The notes under the pieces were generated by a model. The model had not been told where the DNA came from. It saw only the letters and a list, made by a program, of their open reading frames with translations, and did not search any database. From contig DDWF01000307.1 of NCBI GenBank assembly GCA_002345845.1, positions 21,139 to 29,247 of the forward strand: a stretch of 8,109 nt of DNA. Reading direction: 5' to 3'. Both the position numbers and the translations under genes were made by a program. Source of the DNA: Betaproteobacteria bacterium UBA2293 (GTDB lineage Bacteria; Pseudomonadota; Gammaproteobacteria; Burkholderiales; Rhodocyclaceae). This document shows, one piece after another, positions 5,826 to 8,109 of the stretch (its first letter is position 1; each line of letters starts with the position of its first letter).

Positions 5826-7448
5826 TCAGCGCCGGAACAGGCGGAATTTCTCGCGCCGGTCGCCGGGGCGGTTGCCTTCCCAGACCAGTTGCCAGTTGCC
5901 GGGCGGTGGCGTGCGCTCGGCACGTGTGTCGCCAACGATCAGCAGCCAGTCACAGGCCTTGCCGTTCTGGCTGTTGTAGGCTGACGGCTCGATCAGCGAG
6001 AAGTAAGACAAGGAGGCGCGCTGGCCATCGCTCAGACCGCGTTCGGCCAGGCAGCTATGGCCTTCCGGCATTGCCGCAGCGACCGCCTCGGCCACCGGGC
6101 GATAGCTCTTGCCGTAGTCGAACCAGGGCAGGATCAGCGTGGTCAGCAACAACCACAGGGTGGTCAGGCCAAGTGTCCAGTGGGTCAGGCTGCGATAGGG
6201 CGAGCGCGGGGCAGTGGCGATCAGCCAGATCCACCAGGCAGTGGCCGCCAGGCCGATGAGGAAATCGGGCAGATCGAAGTGGCCGCTGAACCCCGGGCGC
6301 AACTCGACGACCCGCTGGCCAAGGCGCGCCGGCCAGCCGAGCGCCATCGCCGACCAGGCCAGCCAGACGACAGCGGCGAACAGGCTGAAGCTCATCATGG
6401 CGAACCAGTCGAAGGCATTCGCCGCCCCGCGCCGCAGGGAGAGGGCTCCCGGCGTGGCGAGCAGGGCCAGCGGCGGCAGCAGCAGCAGGGCTGGTATTTC
6501 GCGCGGCCGATAGGCGAGGGCGAGCATCAGCAGCGTCAGCAGCAGGAAGGCCAGGGGCAGCAGTTGCGGCGTCTCGCGCCATTGCTGGCGGCGGCGCCAC
6601 AGTGTCCAGGCGGCCAGCGGCAGGACCGGGAAGGCGAACCATGGCAGCATGGCCATGAAACGGCCGGCGCCAGGCCAGGAAAAGGGAGTCATCAACGGTG
6701 CCAGTTCCATCGTCAGCCAGCCGTGGAAGCGCGCCGGTTCGAGCAACAGCAGCGCCAGCGGCCAGGGGGCGATGAGCAGGACGGCGATGGCCAGGCCAAT
6801 GAGCAGTGTTTGCAGGGCCTTCTTGCGGTCGGGCGACAGCCACCAGGCCAGCGGCAGAATGGCGAGCAGCGGCAGGGTCGGCGAGATGCCGGCGCCGAGC
6901 AGGCAGGCGGCGACGGACAGGCCGTAGAAAATCCCGGTCAATTGCGGTTTGCGGCCGATCGTGGCCAGCCCGCCGAGGGCGCCACCATAGGCGGCGAGGG
7001 CGATCAGCATGGGTTGCGCATCGTGGGCGTGTACCACCAGGCCGACGCAGCCGGCGAGCAGCAAGGGACTGGCGGCGGCACTGTCCTGGCCATAGAGTTC
7101 GCGGGCAGCGTAGTACAGACCGAGCAGGGCCATGGCGACCCAGAAACCGCTGGCCAGACGCATCGCCTCGTGGGCCGGCAGCAGCCAGCCGAACAGATGG
7201 CCGCTGAGCGCGGCGCTCCAGTAATAAAGCGGCGGTTCGTGGAAAATCCGGCCGGCCAGGTTGGGGGCCAGCCAGTCGCCGAAATGCAGCATGTGCCAGG
7301 CGGCGCCGATGTGAATGGCGTCTTCGCCTTTCCATGGGTCGCGGCCGAGCAAGCCGGCCAGCACGTAGAAAGCGAGTATGGCGGCAAGTACCCAGCCGGC
7401 CGGTGGCAGGCGGATGCCGCGACGGATCAGGGCGAGAAACTCAGGCAT
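5826..7448 (-). CDS. Polytopic membrane glycosyltransferase, ArnT/PMT (GT83/GT39) type
   Basis: Probable lipid-linked-sugar-dependent glycosyltransferase of the inner membrane with its active site on the periplasmic face. From the ATG at 7448-7446 the protein has 540 residues. It starts with a short basic cytoplasmic tail and a first helix (about 18-35). The first large periplasmic loop carries the family pattern: acidic pair E42-D43, GDW (57-59), and EPPLYYW (71-77), which corresponds to the E(K)PPL.YW motif of ArnT-like enzymes. About eleven or more hydrophobic segments follow, then a soluble C-terminal domain of about 95 residues (from near 445). An in-frame TTG at 7469 would add seven residues but lies right at the end of the rpmE terminator, so ATG is preferred; no ribosome site supports either. 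There are no arn or LPS genes nearby, so donor and acceptor (lipid A, glycan or protein) are unknown. The name arnT is not justified. Confidence 0.85.
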   Translation of the reverse strand: MPEFLALIRRGIRLPPAGWVLAAILAFYVLAGLLGRDPWKGEDAIHIGAAWHMLHFGDWLAPNLAGRIFHEPPLYYWSAALSGHLFGWLLPAHEAMRLASGFWVAMALLGLYYAARELYGQDSAAASPLLLAGCVGLVVHAHDAQPMLIALAAYGGALGGLATIGRKPQLTGIFYGLSVAACLLGAGISPTLPLLAILPLAWWLSPDRKKALQTLLIGLAIAVLLIAPWPLALLLLEPARFHGWLTMELAPLMTPFSWPGAGRFMAMLPWFAFPVLPLAAWTLWRRRQQWRETPQLLPLAFLLLTLLMLALAYRPREIPALLLLPPLALLATPGALSLRRGAANAFDWFAMMSFSLFAAVVWLAWSAMALGWPARLGQRVVELRPGFSGHFDLPDFLIGLAATAWWIWLIATAPRSPYRSLTHWTLGLTTLWLLLTTLILPWFDYGKSYRPVAEAVAAAMPEGHSCLAERGLSDGQRASLSYFSLIEPSAYNSQNGKACDWLLIVGDTRAERTPPPGNWQLVWEGNRPGDRREKFRLFRR

Positions 7449-7469
7449 GGGCCGTGGGAGGAGGGGCAA

Positions 7470-7494
7470 TAAAAAAGGCAGCCACGAGGCTGCC
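7470..7494 (-). terminator. Rho-independent terminator of rpmE
   Basis: On the minus strand, GGCAGCC-TCGT-GGCTGCC (7494-7477) forms a perfect 7-bp stem with a 4-base loop and is followed at once by six T residues (7476-7471). This is a textbook intrinsic terminator, 23 bases past the rpmE stop codon. It ends immediately before the glycosyltransferase gene, which therefore probably needs its own promoter or read-through. Confidence 0.93.
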
Positions 7495-7517
7495 TCTTAT
7501 ACCGTAAAACCGCTTGC

Positions 7518-7739
7518 TCAGGCAGCGGTCTTGCCGCGCATGGCGCCGAACTTCTGGTTGAACTTCTCGACGCGACCGGCGGTGTCGACGATCTTCTGCT
7601 TGCCGGTGTAGAACGGGTGGCACAGCGAACAGACTTCGATGTGCAGGGGCTTCTTCATGGTCGAGCGGGTCGTGAACACGTGGCCGCAGGAGCAGGTCAC
7701 TTGAACTTCGTTGTAATCGGGGTGGATGGCGGCTTTCAT
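7518..7739 (-). CDS. rpmE: 50S ribosomal protein L31, zinc-binding C+ type
   Basis: L31 of the large ribosomal subunit, located near the bridge to the small subunit. The 73-residue protein begins [12 protein letters not shown], close to the usual MKxxIHPxY start. It keeps all four zinc-ligand cysteines, C16, C18, C37 and C40 (CSLC). This makes it the C+ form, which in many bacteria can act as a zinc reserve and be replaced by a C- paralogue under zinc limitation; no paralogue is in this window. I chose the second of two adjacent ATGs (7739) because AAGGA lies at a good distance before it. The gene follows rho on the same strand, a common proteobacterial order, with 107 bases between them that contain a promoter. 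An intrinsic terminator follows. Confidence 0.97.
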   Translation of the reverse strand: MKAAIHPDYNEVQVTCSCGHVFTTRSTMKKPLHIEVCSLCHPFYTGKQKIVDTAGRVEKFNQKFGAMRGKTAA

Positions 7740-7792
7740 CATTTGTCCTTTAAGCAAGCGACCGGCGGATGTGGCCGATCTGGGAAGCCCGC

Positions 7793-7810
7793 GATTATCT
7801 GTGAATAATC
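7793..7810. repeat. Inverted repeat GATTAT-N6-ATAATC overlapping the rpmE -10
   Basis: A perfect 6-bp inverted repeat with a 6-base spacer (gattat ctgtga ataatc) covers the -10 and part of the spacer of the predicted rpmE promoter. That is where a repressor operator would sit. It does not match the Zur box of enterobacteria as I know it. It is AT-rich in a GC-rich genome, which may just reflect the promoter. Confidence 0.35.
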
Positions 7811-7822
7811 ACGCGCTTGCAA
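7794..7822 (-). promoter_or_regulatory. Sigma70-like promoter of rpmE
   Basis: On the minus strand, -35 TTGCAA (7822-7817, 4 of 6) and -10 GATAAT (7799-7794, 5 of 6) are separated by exactly 17 bases. Transcription would start near 7787, giving a leader of about 48 bases before the rpmE ATG. Position, spacing and strand all agree, so rpmE can be transcribed independently of rho. Confidence 0.6.
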
Positions 7823-7846
7823 GTCATTTTATGCGGTATTTTTGGC

Positions 7847-8109
7847 TTAGCCACGCCGCATGGCATCAAAGAATTCTTGATTGCCCTTGGTCGATTTGAC
7901 CTTGTCGAGCAGGAATTCCATGGCTTCGAGATCGTCCATCGGGTAGCACAGCTTGCGCAGCACCCACATCTTCTGCAGGACATCCGGCTTGAGCAGCAGC
8001 TCTTCGCGGCGGGTGCCGGAGCGGTTGACGTTGACCGCCGGGTACATGCGCTTTTCGGCCATGCGGCGATCCAGATGGATTTCCGAGTTGCCGGTCCCCT
8101 TGAACTCCT
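7847..8109 (-). CDS. rho: Transcription termination factor Rho, C-terminal end (partial)
   Basis: C-terminal 86 or so residues of the hexameric RNA-dependent ATPase that terminates transcription; the start lies outside the window. The frame enters at the right edge as [20 protein letters not shown], a stretch highly conserved in Rho. It continues through [13 protein letters not shown] and ends EFFDAMRRG with a TAA stop at 7849-7847. The GTGN segment belongs to the R-loop region lining the central RNA channel, and the arginine of SGTRREELL belongs to the conserved late ATPase domain. No intrinsic terminator is visible after the stop, so some transcripts may read through into rpmE, which lies 107 bases downstream. 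Confidence 0.97.
   Translation of the reverse strand, partial: EFKGTGNSEIHLDRRMAEKRMYPAVNVNRSGTRREELLLKPDVLQKMWVLRKLCYPMDDLEAMEFLLDKVKSTKGNQEFFDAMRRG

Noticed and set aside
6057..7472. A 471-codon open frame on the plus strand opposite the glycosyltransferase
   Set aside because: Its product is a low-complexity Gln/Gly/Arg-rich chain that mirrors the Leu/Ala-rich membrane helices on the other strand. No domain or ribosome site supports it.
7793..7810. A Zur (zinc uptake regulator) box upstream of rpmE
   Set aside because: The dyad lacks the TGTTATA..TATAACA pattern of known enterobacterial Zur sites, and the gene is the C+ form, which is usually not Zur-repressed.

Overview
The window is GC-rich (roughly 60-65% by eye) and carries ordinary chromosomal genes of a Gram-negative proteobacterium. 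The gene set (rho followed by rpmE, a divergent orn/M48 peptidase pair, M48-rsgA overlap, C+ type L31, multi-PAS kinase beside a REC-HD-GYP regulator) and the protein character point to a betaproteobacterium, most likely the Rhodocyclales (Dechloromonas/Azonexus-like). That placement is from memory of gene order and protein style, not from a search.

Layout, right to left, because most genes are on the minus strand. (1) 7847-8109: the 3' end of rho, cut by the window edge. (2) 7518-7739: rpmE, with its own well-spaced sigma70-like promoter and a textbook intrinsic terminator at 7470-7494. (3) 5826-7448: a polytopic membrane glycosyltransferase of the ArnT/PMT kind. (4) 5240-5785: orn, the only clear plus-strand gene, convergent with the glycosyltransferase across a GC-only hairpin and divergent from the next block. 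(5) 3945-5186: a Ste24-like M48 membrane metallopeptidase, whose stop codon overlaps the start of (6) rsgA (3073-3945), the ribosome-assembly GTPase. (7) 1916-3001: a REC-HD-GYP response regulator, a predicted cyclic-di-GMP phosphodiesterase. (8) 1-1895: a membrane-anchored sensor histidine kinase with four PAS domains. The window ends just after its phosphoacceptor histidine, so the catalytic part lies outside.

Genes 5-8 run in one direction with a 1-base overlap, a 71-base gap and a 20-base gap, and could form one transcript. The kinase and the HD-GYP regulator look like a cognate two-component pair: a multi-PAS sensor phosphorylates a regulator that lowers cyclic-di-GMP. Orn, the enzyme that clears pGpG in related bacteria, lies about 2.2 kb away.

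I found no mobile element, tRNA, rRNA, CRISPR array or defence/toxin module. Nothing here amounts to a clearly new system. The most interesting points are the two-component/c-di-GMP pair, the short N-terminal membrane module of the kinase, the apparent PAS duplication, and several small regulatory structures. The long plus-strand open frames opposite the kinase and the glycosyltransferase are treated as GC-driven shadows.
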